A stretch of 64,000 nucleotides of DNA, taken from positions 1,188,106-1,252,105 of the forward strand of contig CAVPPH010000001.1 of NCBI GenBank assembly GCA_963707275.1. The letters are read 5' to 3'. The stretch is from JACKBK01 sp963707275. Its GTDB lineage: Bacteria > Chloroflexota > Anaerolineae > JAAEKA01. Made by a program: the position numbers and the translations under genes. Every line of letters begins with the position of its first letter. Position 1 is the stretch's first letter. Under the pieces are notes generated by a model. The model saw only the letters and a program-made list of their open reading frames with translations, searched no databases and had not been told where the DNA came from. Below are positions 16,961-25,572 of this stretch, in pieces.

Positions 16961-18736
16961 ATGAAGCGTAACCTGATGCTTTGCTTGTTGGTTGTTACAC
17001 TCGTCAGTCTGGCCGTTGTGCCAGTTGCGGCTGCACCCGCCGTCGCGCCCTGCACACCGGGCGCGGCCTACAATCCTGCCTGCGACGTTGACCACGACGG
17101 CGATGTGGATATCCTCGACGTCCAGCTCGCTGCCGGCCACTGGAACCAGTCCGGCGCGTTCACCAGTGGCGGCTGGGAGCTGACCGGCAACGCCGGGACC
17201 AACCCTGCCAGCAACTTCCTGGGAACCACTGACAATACAGCGCTGGAGCTGCGCGCCAACAACTGGCGCGTCCTACGCCTGGAGCCCAACGGCCCCAGGC
17301 CGAACGTCATTGCGGGCAGCAACGCCAACACTGCTACCGCCGGCGTCGAAAGCGCGGCCATTGCCGGCGGCGGCAGTGACACGCTCCCCAACCGCGTTAC
17401 CGACAGCTACGGCGCTGTCGGCGGCGGCTACGCCAACACAGCCGGCGACAACGCCGGCACAGTCAACGACCGCGCCTTTGCCACAGTGGGTGGCGGCGGT
17501 GGCAATACGGCCAGCGGCTGGAAGTCGACGATCGGCGGAGGCTGGTACAACATCGCCAGCGGTGAAGAATCCTTTGTCGGCGGCGGGCAGGTCAATGAGA
17601 GCAGCGGGTTCTACGCTGCCATCGCCGGCGGCTACAGCAACATTGCCAACGGCAGCTACGCCACAGTGGCCGGAGGCAACGACAACCAGGCGTCGGGCAC
17701 GGCCGCTACGGTTGGGGGCGGGGGCGGCAACTGGGCGTCCGCGTACGGCGTGGTGGCCGGCGGCCAGGACAACACGGCCAATCCCTACGGCACAGTGCCG
17801 GGCGGCCGCAACAATTTTGCTTCTGGCGACTACAGCCTGGCCGCAGGCCGGCGCGCCAAAGCATATTACGACGGCGACTTTGTCTGGGCCGACAGCGCGG
17901 ACGCCGACTTCGGCTCCACTGCGGCCAACCAGTTCGTGGTGCGGGCATCAGGCGGCGTCGGGCTGGGCACTGGCAGCCCGGCCAACCAGTTGCACGTGAC
18001 CGAAAGCATCAACGCTGACGCCTCGCCGGGCAATCACGTCGCCCAGATTCAGAACACGTCCACCGGCAGCAGCGGCGATGTGCTGGCGCTAAAGATCGGC
18101 TACACCGGGAACCCGGTGGACAGCAACAACTACATCACGTTCTTCAAGGGTACCGACGCCAGCGTCGGGTCCATCGAAGGCAACGGCAGCGGCGGCGTGG
18201 TGCTGGCCGGGCCGGGCAACGAGATTGCGCTGTGGCTGCCGAAGTTGAACCCGGCCGAGCCAATGGCGCCTGGCGACATCGTCGGCGTGGTAGATGGCAG
18301 GGTGACACCGGATACGACCGGCGCGTCGCAGGTTTTCATCGTTGCATCCAACGCTATGCTGGCGGGCAACGATCCGGGCCAGAGCGACCGGGACGCCTAC
18401 GCACTGGTAACTGTACTGGGCCTGGCGCAGGTGCTAGTCACAGGACCGGTGTATGCCGGCGACCTGATTCTGCCTTCAGGTCGCGCCGACGGCGCTGGCA
18501 CAGCGGTCTCACCGGACAAGTTCCAGTTGCGGCAAGCTGGGCTGATCGCCGGACAGGTCTGGTCCTCGGACAACGCCGCGGGCGAGCGACTGGTCACGGT
18601 CGCGGTGGGAATAGACAACGTCGGGCCGATTCTGCAGAGCCTGCAGGCCCAATACCAGCAACAGGAAACGCGCATCGCCGAGCTCGAGGCGCGTCTGGTC
18701 GCGCTGGAACAGGCGGCCGGGACTACCGGCAACTGA
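16961..18736 (+). CDS. Secreted dockerin-like/YadA-head-like fibre protein
   Basis: The ATG at 16961 follows GGAGGA at a good distance and gives a signal peptide (MKRNLMLCLLVVTLVSLAVV, cleavage near VAAAP). The 591-residue protein then has a single calcium-binding dockerin-like repeat, CDVDHDGDVDILDVQLAAGH (about residues 46-65). About 13 glycine-rich repeats follow (GGGYANTAGD, GGGGGNTASG, GGGWYNIASG), of the kind seen in trimeric YadA-type adhesin heads. The C-terminal third ends in a predicted coiled coil (QQQETRIAELEARLVALEQA), which would suit trimerisation. Probable surface or extracellular fibre. The frame is unbroken. Confidence 0.83.
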   Translation: MKRNLMLCLLVVTLVSLAVVPVAAAPAVAPCTPGAAYNPACDVDHDGDVDILDVQLAAGHWNQSGAFTSGGWELTGNAGTNPASNFLGTTDNTALELRANNWRVLRLEPNGPRPNVIAGSNANTATAGVESAAIAGGGSDTLPNRVTDSYGAVGGGYANTAGDNAGTVNDRAFATVGGGGGNTASGWKSTIGGGWYNIASGEESFVGGGQVNESSGFYAAIAGGYSNIANGSYATVAGGNDNQASGTAATVGGGGGNWASAYGVVAGGQDNTANPYGTVPGGRNNFASGDYSLAAGRRAKAYYDGDFVWADSADADFGSTAANQFVVRASGGVGLGTGSPANQLHVTESINADASPGNHVAQIQNTSTGSSGDVLALKIGYTGNPVDSNNYITFFKGTDASVGSIEGNGSGGVVLAGPGNEIALWLPKLNPAEPMAPGDIVGVVDGRVTPDTTGASQVFIVASNAMLAGNDPGQSDRDAYALVTVLGLAQVLVTGPVYAGDLILPSGRADGAGTAVSPDKFQLRQAGLIAGQVWSSDNAAGERLVTVAVGIDNVGPILQSLQAQYQQQETRIAELEARLVALEQAAGTTGN

Positions 18737-18759
18737 ACCATGGAAACGAGCTACACTCA

Positions 18760-19446
18760 ATGATTCGAAAGTCTGCAATTGGAGGTTGTTTGCTGGCCTG
18801 CACATTGTTGCTGGCCGCGTGCGCCCCGGTCGTCACCAGCGGCCCACCGCCTGCAATTCAGCCTGACCAGCCAGTGGTGCTGGCAGTCGGCGACAGCGCG
18901 CAGATCGATGGCGACACCCTGACATTCTCGTCGGTCCTCGAAGACTCGCGCTGCCCCAGCCAGGTAAGCTGCGCCTGGAGCGGCCGGGCCGTGCTTCAGT
19001 TTCGCCTCGACACCGCCGATGGCCAGCGGCACGATTTCCAGTTGATCACGAAGCACGGCCCGGCTAAGACGACGCAGGCAGTGCAGGCCGGCCACGTCTT
19101 CGAACTGCAAGGGCTGGAGCCGTACCCGGAGACGCCTGATCGCACGATCCCACAGCGCAACTACCGCGCCACCGTGACCGTCGCGCCGCTGGCAACGGCG
19201 GACTGTCCGCTGCGCGAAAACGATCCCAACGGCTACCTGACGCTGATCTGCCGCCACGTGGTCGAAAGTGGGATCAACGTTGAGCCGGCCAACCCGGCAG
19301 CCTACACAATCAGGGACAGCCAGGAAAGCAACCAGAATGGCCGCCCCGTGGCCATGCTTTTTCTCAACTGCTGCGGCATGGGGGACAGGGCCGTGATCGA
19401 CACAGAGACTGGCGAGGTGTTGTCGTTTGATGCAGGCGACTTCTGA
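18760..19446 (+). CDS. Lipoprotein of unknown function
   Basis: The 228-residue protein starts with a lipoprotein signal (LACTLLLAACAPVV, lipobox LAAC), so it is probably lipid-anchored outside the membrane. The mature part has VLAVGDSAQIDGDTLTFSSV, an SRCPSQVSCAWSGRAVLQF segment with paired cysteines, and a C-terminal half with NCCGMGDRAVIDTETGEVLS. The central domain resembles small beta-sandwich proteins found beside copper or sulfatase genes, but I cannot name a family. It lies 23 bases after the fibre-protein stop and may be co-transcribed with it. Confidence 0.75.
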   Translation: MIRKSAIGGCLLACTLLLAACAPVVTSGPPPAIQPDQPVVLAVGDSAQIDGDTLTFSSVLEDSRCPSQVSCAWSGRAVLQFRLDTADGQRHDFQLITKHGPAKTTQAVQAGHVFELQGLEPYPETPDRTIPQRNYRATVTVAPLATADCPLRENDPNGYLTLICRHVVESGINVEPANPAAYTIRDSQESNQNGRPVAMLFLNCCGMGDRAVIDTETGEVLSFDAGDF

Positions 19447-19678
19447 GGGGCTGGTTGAAGCGTCGCAGGCAGACATCGGAAGTCGACGGCGATTCGTCAC
19501 GGCCGCCCTCCAAACGCAGGAGTGCCCGCTGGCTACGGGTTCGTCGACTTCTGATGTCACATTTGGCGGCTTTGGAAACACTTTCTATGCACGGGCAAGT
19601 ATCGCAGGACTTTGCTGAACGGTCGAACGAAACCGACTGTGGCATAATGCGGTATGCCATTCTGTGAAGGAAAATCCT

Positions 19679-21118
19679 ATGCCGTCTTCAATTGTCCTTG
19701 CCCTGACCATCTTCCTCGCCGCCCTTTCCGGTATGCCGGCGCCGCCTGCCGCAAGATTGCCGGAAAGTCCAGCGACAACTTTCACCGTCAACAGCACAGA
19801 CGACGCCGACGATGGCGCGTGCAACGCGGCTCATTGCTCGTTGCGCGAAGCAATAAACGCTGCCAATGCGATTGCCGGTGCAGACAGCATCGTTTTCAAC
19901 ATCCCCGGCAGCGGCGTGAGAAAGGTTCTGCCAACCCGCCCGTTGCCGGCGCTCACAGGACAGATCATACTGGACGGGCTGACGCAGCCCGGCGCGAGTT
20001 GCACGGCCTGGCCGCCTACGTTGTTGATCGAATTACAAGGCATCAACGCAGGCGGTGTTTTCGACATCGGGTTAAACATGGCGACTCACGACAGCACCGT
20101 GCGCGGGCTGGTGATCAACGGCTGGACAGGCGGCGGCATCAGCCTGCTGGGCAGCGACAACACAATCGAATGCTCCTTCATCGGAACTGACCAAAGCGGG
20201 ACGTTCGACGTGCCCAATTTCATCGGCGTCTCTATCGTCCACGCCACCGGCAATCTCGTCGGCGGCGCGGCGGGCGCGGGCAACCTGGTCTCGGGCAACG
20301 CATCGGACGGCATTCGGTTGGTGGGCGTGGCGGCCAGCAACAATACCATCGCCGGCAACGTCATCGGCGCGTCTGCCAGCGGCGCGCCGCTGGGCAACGG
20401 CGGGAGCGGCGTGATGATCACGGAGGGCAGCGGCAACCAGATCGGCGGCGCTGCGCCGGGCGAGGGCAACGTCGTGGCCTACAACGCCAGTGCGGGCGTG
20501 ATGATCCTGGCAGGCACCGGCAACCGGGTGCCGGGCAACTCGATCCGCGACAACGGCGGGCTGGGGATCGATCTGAGCGGCGACGGCGTTACCGCCAACG
20601 ACCCACTGGACCCGGACGTCGGCGCCAACCTCTTGCAGAACTTCCCGACGCTGACCAGCGCGACGGTGGCCGGCGGCGTCAGCGTGACGGGCAGCATCAA
20701 CAGCACGCCCGACACCGAGCTGACCATAGAGGTCTACGGTAACTCAGCCTGCGATTTATCGGGCTATGGCGAAGGGGCAAGGTTCGTCGGAGCGGTCACT
20801 GTCACGACCGCAGCCAACGGCAACGGCGCGTTCTCCGCCACCTTCCCGACAACGCCGGACGGCTTCTGGCTGACCGCGACGGCCACCGACCTGGCCGGCA
20901 ACGCGTCGGAGTTCGGCCCCTGCCGCGGGCTGAGCTGCTATCTCGACTACAATCACAACGGCCGGGTGGATACGCAGGACATCATGCAGGTAGCGTCGCA
21001 CTGGAACAACCCCGCCGCGTACAACGCAATCTATGATATCGCACCGCCCTTCGGCAGCCCCATCGACACGCTGGACATCCACGCGGTGGCCGGGGAATGG
21101 GGAGCGCTCTGTCCGTAG
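19679..21118 (+). CDS. Secreted beta-helix protein with C-terminal dockerin
   Basis: The ATG at 19679 is preceded by AAGGA, and a signal peptide (MPSSIVLALTIFLAALSG) follows. The start of the mature protein, FTVNSTDDADDGACNAAHCS then LREAINAANA, is the CSLREAI-like cap of a right-handed beta-helix. Helix repeats follow (TIECSFIGTDQSG, NLVSGNASDGIRL, NTIAGNVIGAS). The C-terminus is a complete two-repeat dockerin (YLDYNHNGRVDTQDIMQVAS and IDTLDIHAVAGEW). Dockerins normally dock to cohesins, but none is visible here. It is a close relative of the 14747-16701 gene, and its frame is intact. Confidence 0.87.
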   Translation: MPSSIVLALTIFLAALSGMPAPPAARLPESPATTFTVNSTDDADDGACNAAHCSLREAINAANAIAGADSIVFNIPGSGVRKVLPTRPLPALTGQIILDGLTQPGASCTAWPPTLLIELQGINAGGVFDIGLNMATHDSTVRGLVINGWTGGGISLLGSDNTIECSFIGTDQSGTFDVPNFIGVSIVHATGNLVGGAAGAGNLVSGNASDGIRLVGVAASNNTIAGNVIGASASGAPLGNGGSGVMITEGSGNQIGGAAPGEGNVVAYNASAGVMILAGTGNRVPGNSIRDNGGLGIDLSGDGVTANDPLDPDVGANLLQNFPTLTSATVAGGVSVTGSINSTPDTELTIEVYGNSACDLSGYGEGARFVGAVTVTTAANGNGAFSATFPTTPDGFWLTATATDLAGNASEFGPCRGLSCYLDYNHNGRVDTQDIMQVASHWNNPAAYNAIYDIAPPFGSPIDTLDIHAVAGEWGALCP

Positions 21119-21124
21119 CGTAGT

Positions 21125-21186
21125 AGAGTTGCCAACTCTTCGCAGGGTTCCAGAGTTGCCAACTTTTCCGAAGAGTTGGCAACTCT
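21125..21186. terminator. Double palindrome between convergent genes
   Basis: Arms 21152-21164 (agagttgccaact) and 21174-21186 form a perfect 13-bp stem, followed by TTT. A partial third copy lies at 21125-21140. The structure sits between the stops of the rightward beta-helix gene and the leftward sulfatase, so it can serve as a bidirectional terminator. It belongs to the GTTGGCA palindrome family. Confidence 0.7.
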
Positions 21187-21192
21187 TTGCGT

Positions 21193-22965
21193 TCACGGCC
21201 CCGGCAAACAGACCTCGCCCCAGCGCGCGGCGATGATGACCACATCTGCGGTGTCCACCACGCTGTCGCCGTTGAGGTCGAAGCGCGGCTCCCAGCCGGG
21301 CGACTGACGGCGTGTCGCCCCAGTGCGGCAGCAGCAGGCCGATATCTGCGATCGTCACCTCAGCGCTGCCGTCGAAGTCCAGCTCAGCGCAGGCTGGCTC
21401 AATCACGCCGATCGGCGGCGGCGGTCCCATCTCCATGGCGCGGCAGCCCTCGGTAGTACAGGTGTGCAGGTTGAACAGCCAGTACGACAGCAACGCCGCA
21501 TCGTTGGGCGGCGTGTTGGCGATACTGGTTCTCCAGCTCGTAGGGGTCGTTGACCAGATCGTACAGCTCGCGCTCGCCGTTGTCGTACTCGATGTATTTC
21601 AGCGTCGCCGTGCGCAGCCCGCTGTAGAAGAGCGGCACGCTGGCGAAGCGCGGGATATCGAACGGGTCGGGCGGCTCGCCCAGCGGGTCGCGCTCCAGCC
21701 GGTGGTCGCCGACATACTGCTCGAACAGGAACGCCTGCCGCCACTCCTCGGGAGCGGGCGGCGTGGCACCCAACAGCGGCATCAGCGAGCGGCCATCCAT
21801 GTAGTCGGGCACTGGGAATGCCGGCGATCTCGGCGAAGGTCGGGCCCAGGTCTACCAGTCCGGCAAGCTCCGTCCTCGTCTCGCCCGCGGGCACGCCTGG
21901 CCCGCGCACGAACATCGGCACGCGAATGTCCTCCTCGTAGCCCAGGTACTTGCCCGGCAGCAGCCGGTGCTGGCCCATGTGGTAGCCATTGTCGCTGGTG
22001 AAAATGATGTAGGTGTTGTCGAGCTGGCCGATAGCCTCCAGCGGTCTGGACCAGACCGGCGATGAACTCATCCACGGCCTGCATCGATTGCAGCCATTTG
22101 CGATAGTCGTCATCGATCTGCTGGATGTCTGTCTCGGTCAACAGCGGCAGGCTGGCGATGCCCTGCGGCTTGTCGCTGACGTCGGCCTCGTTGAAGGACG
22201 GCGTGCGCGGCGCGATGGTGCCGGTGAAGAGCGTGCTGTGGCGCGGCGCAGGCGTCGAGGGCGCGTGCGGCGAGAACGTCGAGAAGTAGACAAAGAAGGG
22301 CTGGCCGATGGCAATGCGTGCGGGTGATGAAGTTCTGCGCCTTGGCGCTCAACACGTCCTGCAGGTAGTCCTCGGGGTCGCTGCCATAGGCCACCAGCGT
22401 ACCGTTGTCGTTGAGGGTGTAGTTGAACTGGTCGTAGCCCGGCCGGGTGGGCGCCGGCGCGACCCACTCGTTCCAGCCGGGCGGGATGTAGGTCAGCCCG
22501 CTGTCAGCGGGGTAGCGGTTGAGGTACTTGCCGAACAGTACGGTGCGATAGCCGGCGCCTTGCAGCCGCGTTGCCATGGTGTCGTTCTCCAGCCCCAGGT
22601 CGCGGAAGGACTCGAAGCCGCCTTCGGGCGGACCATTGGTGAGCACGCCGGTGTTGTGGACGTATTGGCCGCGCAGCATCGAGGCGCGCGACGGGCAGCA
22701 GATCGACGCATTGACGAAGAAATTGGGCAGCGTGACACCCTGGTCGGCCAGCAGCGCCTGCAGATTGGGCATGGTATTGACGGTCCCCAGATCCAGATCA
22801 AGATCGTCGGCGAAAATCAGGATGATATTGGGCGGCGCAGGGGCTTCATCGGCCTGCCGGGCAGCGCTGTTTTCAGGCGGAAACAGCGCCAGCCGGTGGC
22901 ACGAACAGCAAGGCCACAAGGCAAGCAAGCAAGACAATTCTCCACCATACAGTCAAACGTGTCAT
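21193..22965 (-). CDS. Secreted sulfatase with C-terminal dockerin-like repeats, frameshifted
   Basis: The start at 22965 (MTRLTVWWRIVLLACLVALL) follows GGAGG and encodes a signal peptide. The mature part has NIILIFADDLDLDLG and NASICCPSRASMLRG, the latter holding the C-x-P-S-R motif that is converted to formylglycine in type I sulfatases. Further on come FTSDNGYHMGQHRLLPGKYL and ELYDLVNDPYELENQY. The C-terminus has two EF-hand-like repeats (DFDGSAEVTIADIGLLLPHW and DLNGDSVVDTADVVIIAARW) resembling a dockerin. About six one-base shifts (near 21310, 21530, 21815, 22050, 22310 and 22880) break it. The likely substrate is a sulfated polysaccharide; this is inferred from the family only. Confidence 0.8.
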
Positions 22966-23330
22966 TGGTCATCCTCCACTGGTCACACAGTAATTGCGCG
23001 TCGGAATGGGCTGGCGAAGAGGGGCATGCGCACGAACGACGCCATTATACCCGGCAGCGGCGGCGGCGCACAATGTGAACGAACCTGGCTGCGCCGGTCA
23101 GTCGACCAGCAATGATCGGGCGGCGATTGAGCCTGGTTGAAGCTCGCCCTCCCGTTCCAAACGTACTCTGAATGAGACCAACAACTTGCTAATCTGACCA
23201 AACGCGCTACAATCGCTCGTGCTTCGTTGCCTGATTGTACGAAACCTGTTGCTCTGGCTACTGGCTCCAGACCAGCAGGATAAACGTGCGCGCAGGCGCC
23301 GCAACCCACTCTGGTCCCAAGGAGGACACC
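22966..23330. other. Divergent promoter region
   Basis: This 365-base stretch between divergent genes holds no convincing coding frame. A minus-strand promoter (TTGTGC at 23073-23068, 18-base spacer, TATAAT at 23049-23044) points to the sulfatase. A plus-strand promoter lies at 23186-23213. An AAGGAGG ribosome site precedes the rightward ATG at 23331. Confidence 0.6.
23186..23213 (+). promoter_or_regulatory. Sigma-70 promoter of the 23331 gene
   Basis: TTGCTA (23186-23191) and TACAAT (23208-23213) are separated by 16 bases. The leader to the ATG at 23331 would be about 110 bases. Confidence 0.55.
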
Positions 23331-23961
23331 ATGGACGATTCGACTCGCGCGCCGCGCAGGCGCACCGTGCCAGGCTTTGCCTGGCTGCTGGCCGGTCTAC
23401 TGATCGGCGGCCTTCTGATGACTGCCTGGCAGGCCCGCGCGGCCGGCTCCGGCTACGACCCGCAGCTCGACGTCAACCACGACGGCGTCATCAACACACT
23501 GGACATCCAGTCCACCGCTGGATCCTGGAATACCAGCGGCGACCCGACGCTGGTCAATCTGGTGACGCGCGGCTATTACCAGACCAGCAGCACGTTCGCC
23601 GGAAACGCAGCGCTGACGGCGTGCGCGGCCGGCTATCACATGGCAAACATGGCCGAGATGTAGAACACCAGCGCCTTGCGCTACGCCAAAGAGGTGCCGG
23701 GCGCGTTCAAGGCGCAGGACAGCGGCAACGGACCGCCCTTCTCGCTCACCGGCTGGGTTCGCACGGGCGTGTCGTCCAATACCAGCACACAGGTGGGCGC
23801 GGGCAACTGTGCGTTGTGGACCTCCAATTCGGCTGCCAACAACGGCACGACGGTGGCGCTCAATCCGCAACTGGCTCGTGACTGGCACCAACCTCAGCCC
23901 ATGGGACGGGTTGACAGCGACGTGCAGCACGGCAAAGCGGGTGTGGTGCGTACAGGACTGA
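23331..23961 (+). pseudogene. Dockerin-like secreted protein with in-frame amber codon and a shift
   Basis: The gene begins with a perfect AAGGAGG site and an ATG at 23331. The N-terminus has a membrane or signal segment (GFAWLLAGLLIGGLLMTAW) and one calcium-binding repeat (DVNHDGVINTLDIQSTAGSW). A cysteine-containing domain follows (ACAAGYHMANMAEM, then GWVRTGVSSNTSTQVGAGNC). A TAG at 23661-23663 interrupts the frame where relatives, as I recall them, have tryptophan (TGG). After a further shift near 23876 a second frame reads SPWDGLTATCSTAKRVWCVQ and stops at 23961. This could be a genuine null allele or two base-call errors. The domain is unnamed. Confidence 0.65.
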
Positions 23962-23984
23962 CGGAGCAGTCTTCCCTGATCCAG

Positions 23985-24047
23985 CCCCCTGGGGTTTCTG
24001 AAGCGCGGCCGCGTGTTTGTAGCCCGAACTGAAACCCCAAGGGGTTT
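23985..24047 (+). terminator. Palindromic terminator-like region
   Basis: The arm at 23985-23998 (ccccctggggtttc) is nearly complementary to 24031-24044, and the right arm alone can fold as aaacccc-aa-ggggttt (24032-24047). It lies 24 bases after the preceding gene and just before a strong promoter. Confidence 0.5.
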
Positions 24048-24058
24048 GCGGCCGGGGG

Positions 24059-24086
24059 TTGACAATCGCGCCGTTCGACATACAAT
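24059..24086 (+). promoter_or_regulatory. Near-consensus promoter of the 24139 gene
   Basis: TTGACA (24059-24064) and TACAAT (24081-24086) are separated by 16 bases. The leader to the ATG at 24139 is about 45 bases and contains gaggag upstream of the start. Confidence 0.75.
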
Positions 24087-24138
24087 CCTCCCCACCGAAC
24101 CGCGCACTGATTGTGCACAACTTGATGAGGAGATACCC

Positions 24139-25473
24139 ATGAAAATTCGGATACTGACCGTGCTCGCCTTGATGCTGGGCACGTTGACCCCAGTAGCGGC
24201 ATATGCCGCGCCCGGCAGAGTTGCCAACTTTTCCCTCCGGGACGGTTCCCAGTCGGCAAAGTTGGCAACTCTTCCAACGCTTTCCGGCCCCTGCGCGCCG
24301 GGCGCGATCTACGAATTGGCCTGTGACGTTGACCGTGACGGCGACGTCGACATCTTTGACATCCAGCTCACCGCCGGCCGCTGGGACCAGACCGGCACGT
24401 GGATGAGCGACAACGACCACAACCACCTGGGCCAGACCTGGACAGGCAGCAACAACCCGCTCAAAATCGATGGATCGTTCAGTTCGCCCGACCCCGCGGC
24501 TTTGGTGTTGAGCAATAGCGATCCCCTTGGCGACGGCCTTAGCGTAACCTCGGCTGGTCAAGACGGCATGCAGATAGGATTTACGGGCAGCTACGGCGTA
24601 TACGTATTTTCGGCAGGCGACGACGGCTTGCGGGTGCAATCGGCAGGCAGCGACGGCGTGCACATTGAATATGCGGAAGCCGCTGGCGTGCGCGTGTACG
24701 ATGCGGGAACCGACGGCGTGTTGATTTGTAGTACCGGGATCGAGTTCGGCTGCAATGAATATGGTACTCTCAGCAACGGCGTAGAAATCGTCAAGGCCGA
24801 AAATTACGGCGTCATGGTGCACTCGGCCGGCGACGACGGCATTTGGGTCGAATCGGCGGACGGCGTCGGCGTGTGGGCCAACACCACGCAGGCCAGCGGC
24901 CAATGGGGGTTCTACACGCCTGACAAGATCCGCGGCAGCAATGTGACGTTGGAGTCGCTCTCGCTGGTGGCGCAGGTCAGCGATCCGGACAGCCTGGCAG
25001 CCGGCGACCTGGTGACGGCGGCGGGTGTGGCTGATCCTCTGTCCGGCAGCACAGTGCATGTGCCACTGGTGCGCCTGGCCGACGGCGCAGCGACCGCTGT
25101 CGTCGGAGTTGTCGAGGGCCGGCTGGTGCTCGTGGAGCATGGCGTGTCGGCGCAGCCGGGTGAGGGAGAAGCGCAGGGCGAGCCGTCGCCGCCAGAACTG
25201 CGCAGCGCCGACGGGCCTGCCCAGCCGGGCGACTACGTGGCGCTCACCATCTACGGCGCAGCGCAGGTGAAAGTGGAAAACGGCGAGGCCCTCGTGCCCG
25301 GCCAGCGAGTGACCGTCGGCGCGAATGGCGCAGCGCGCGCGCTGCGCACGTTCACCGTGCAACTTGCGGGTGGCGAAGGGACAGCCGACATCACGGAGAG
25401 CGCGCCAACGCTGGGCGTTGTGCTGGAACCGCCGGAGGACGGCATGGTCTGGGTGCTGGTGAATCCGCAGTAG
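24139..25473 (+). CDS. Secreted protein of the V-N-P-Q C-terminal family (copy 1)
   Basis: The 444-residue protein has a signal peptide (MKIRILTVLALMLGTLTPVA). Residues read from a palindromic DNA element (24217-24272) come next. A dockerin-like calcium repeat follows (CDVDRDGDVDIFDIQLTAGR, about residues 62-81). A central region has 12-13-residue repeats such as SAGDDGLRVQ, SAGSDGVHIE and SAGDDGIWVE, probably a beta-solenoid. The C-terminal domain of about 180 residues has GDLVTAAGVAD, PGDYVALTIYGAAQVKV and the final GMVWVLVNPQ. The same C-terminus recurs at 36708, 38124, 40169 and 41283. Likely secreted or surface-exposed; its biochemical role is unknown. The frame is intact. Confidence 0.8.
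   Translation: MKIRILTVLALMLGTLTPVAAYAAPGRVANFSLRDGSQSAKLATLPTLSGPCAPGAIYELACDVDRDGDVDIFDIQLTAGRWDQTGTWMSDNDHNHLGQTWTGSNNPLKIDGSFSSPDPAALVLSNSDPLGDGLSVTSAGQDGMQIGFTGSYGVYVFSAGDDGLRVQSAGSDGVHIEYAEAAGVRVYDAGTDGVLICSTGIEFGCNEYGTLSNGVEIVKAENYGVMVHSAGDDGIWVESADGVGVWANTTQASGQWGFYTPDKIRGSNVTLESLSLVAQVSDPDSLAAGDLVTAAGVADPLSGSTVHVPLVRLADGAATAVVGVVEGRLVLVEHGVSAQPGEGEAQGEPSPPELRSADGPAQPGDYVALTIYGAAQVKVENGEALVPGQRVTVGANGAARALRTFTVQLAGGEGTADITESAPTLGVVLEPPEDGMVWVLVNPQ
24217..24272. repeat. 56-bp palindromic element read inside a coding region
   Basis: Perfect 15-bp terminal arms (24217-24231 agagttgccaacttt, and 24258-24272) flank a 26-base centre. It lies inside the 24139 gene, between the signal peptide and the dockerin repeat, and is translated as RVANFSLRDGSQSAKLATL. 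Related intergenic copies lie near 14657, 21152 and 41302. Confidence 0.8.
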
Positions 25474-25498
25474 CTGGCGCTCCGGTGGACTGGGCGCG

Positions 25499-25526
25499 TT
25501 GACAACCAGGGGAGAGAACGTATAAT
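25499..25526 (+). promoter_or_regulatory. Consensus promoter of the SARP-like regulator
   Basis: TTGACA (25499-25504) and TATAAT (25521-25526) are both perfect, with a 16-base spacer. The leader to the ATG at 25573 is about 40 bases. Confidence 0.82.
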
Positions 25527-25572
25527 CGATAGCCAATTCCTTCTGCATCGGAGTTCGCCCACCGGCTGAACT

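Noticed and set aside
17380..17850. Regular repeats in the fibre gene as a CRISPR-like array
   Set aside because: The periodicity is coding (glycine-rich YadA-head-like units), varies at third positions and has no unique spacers.
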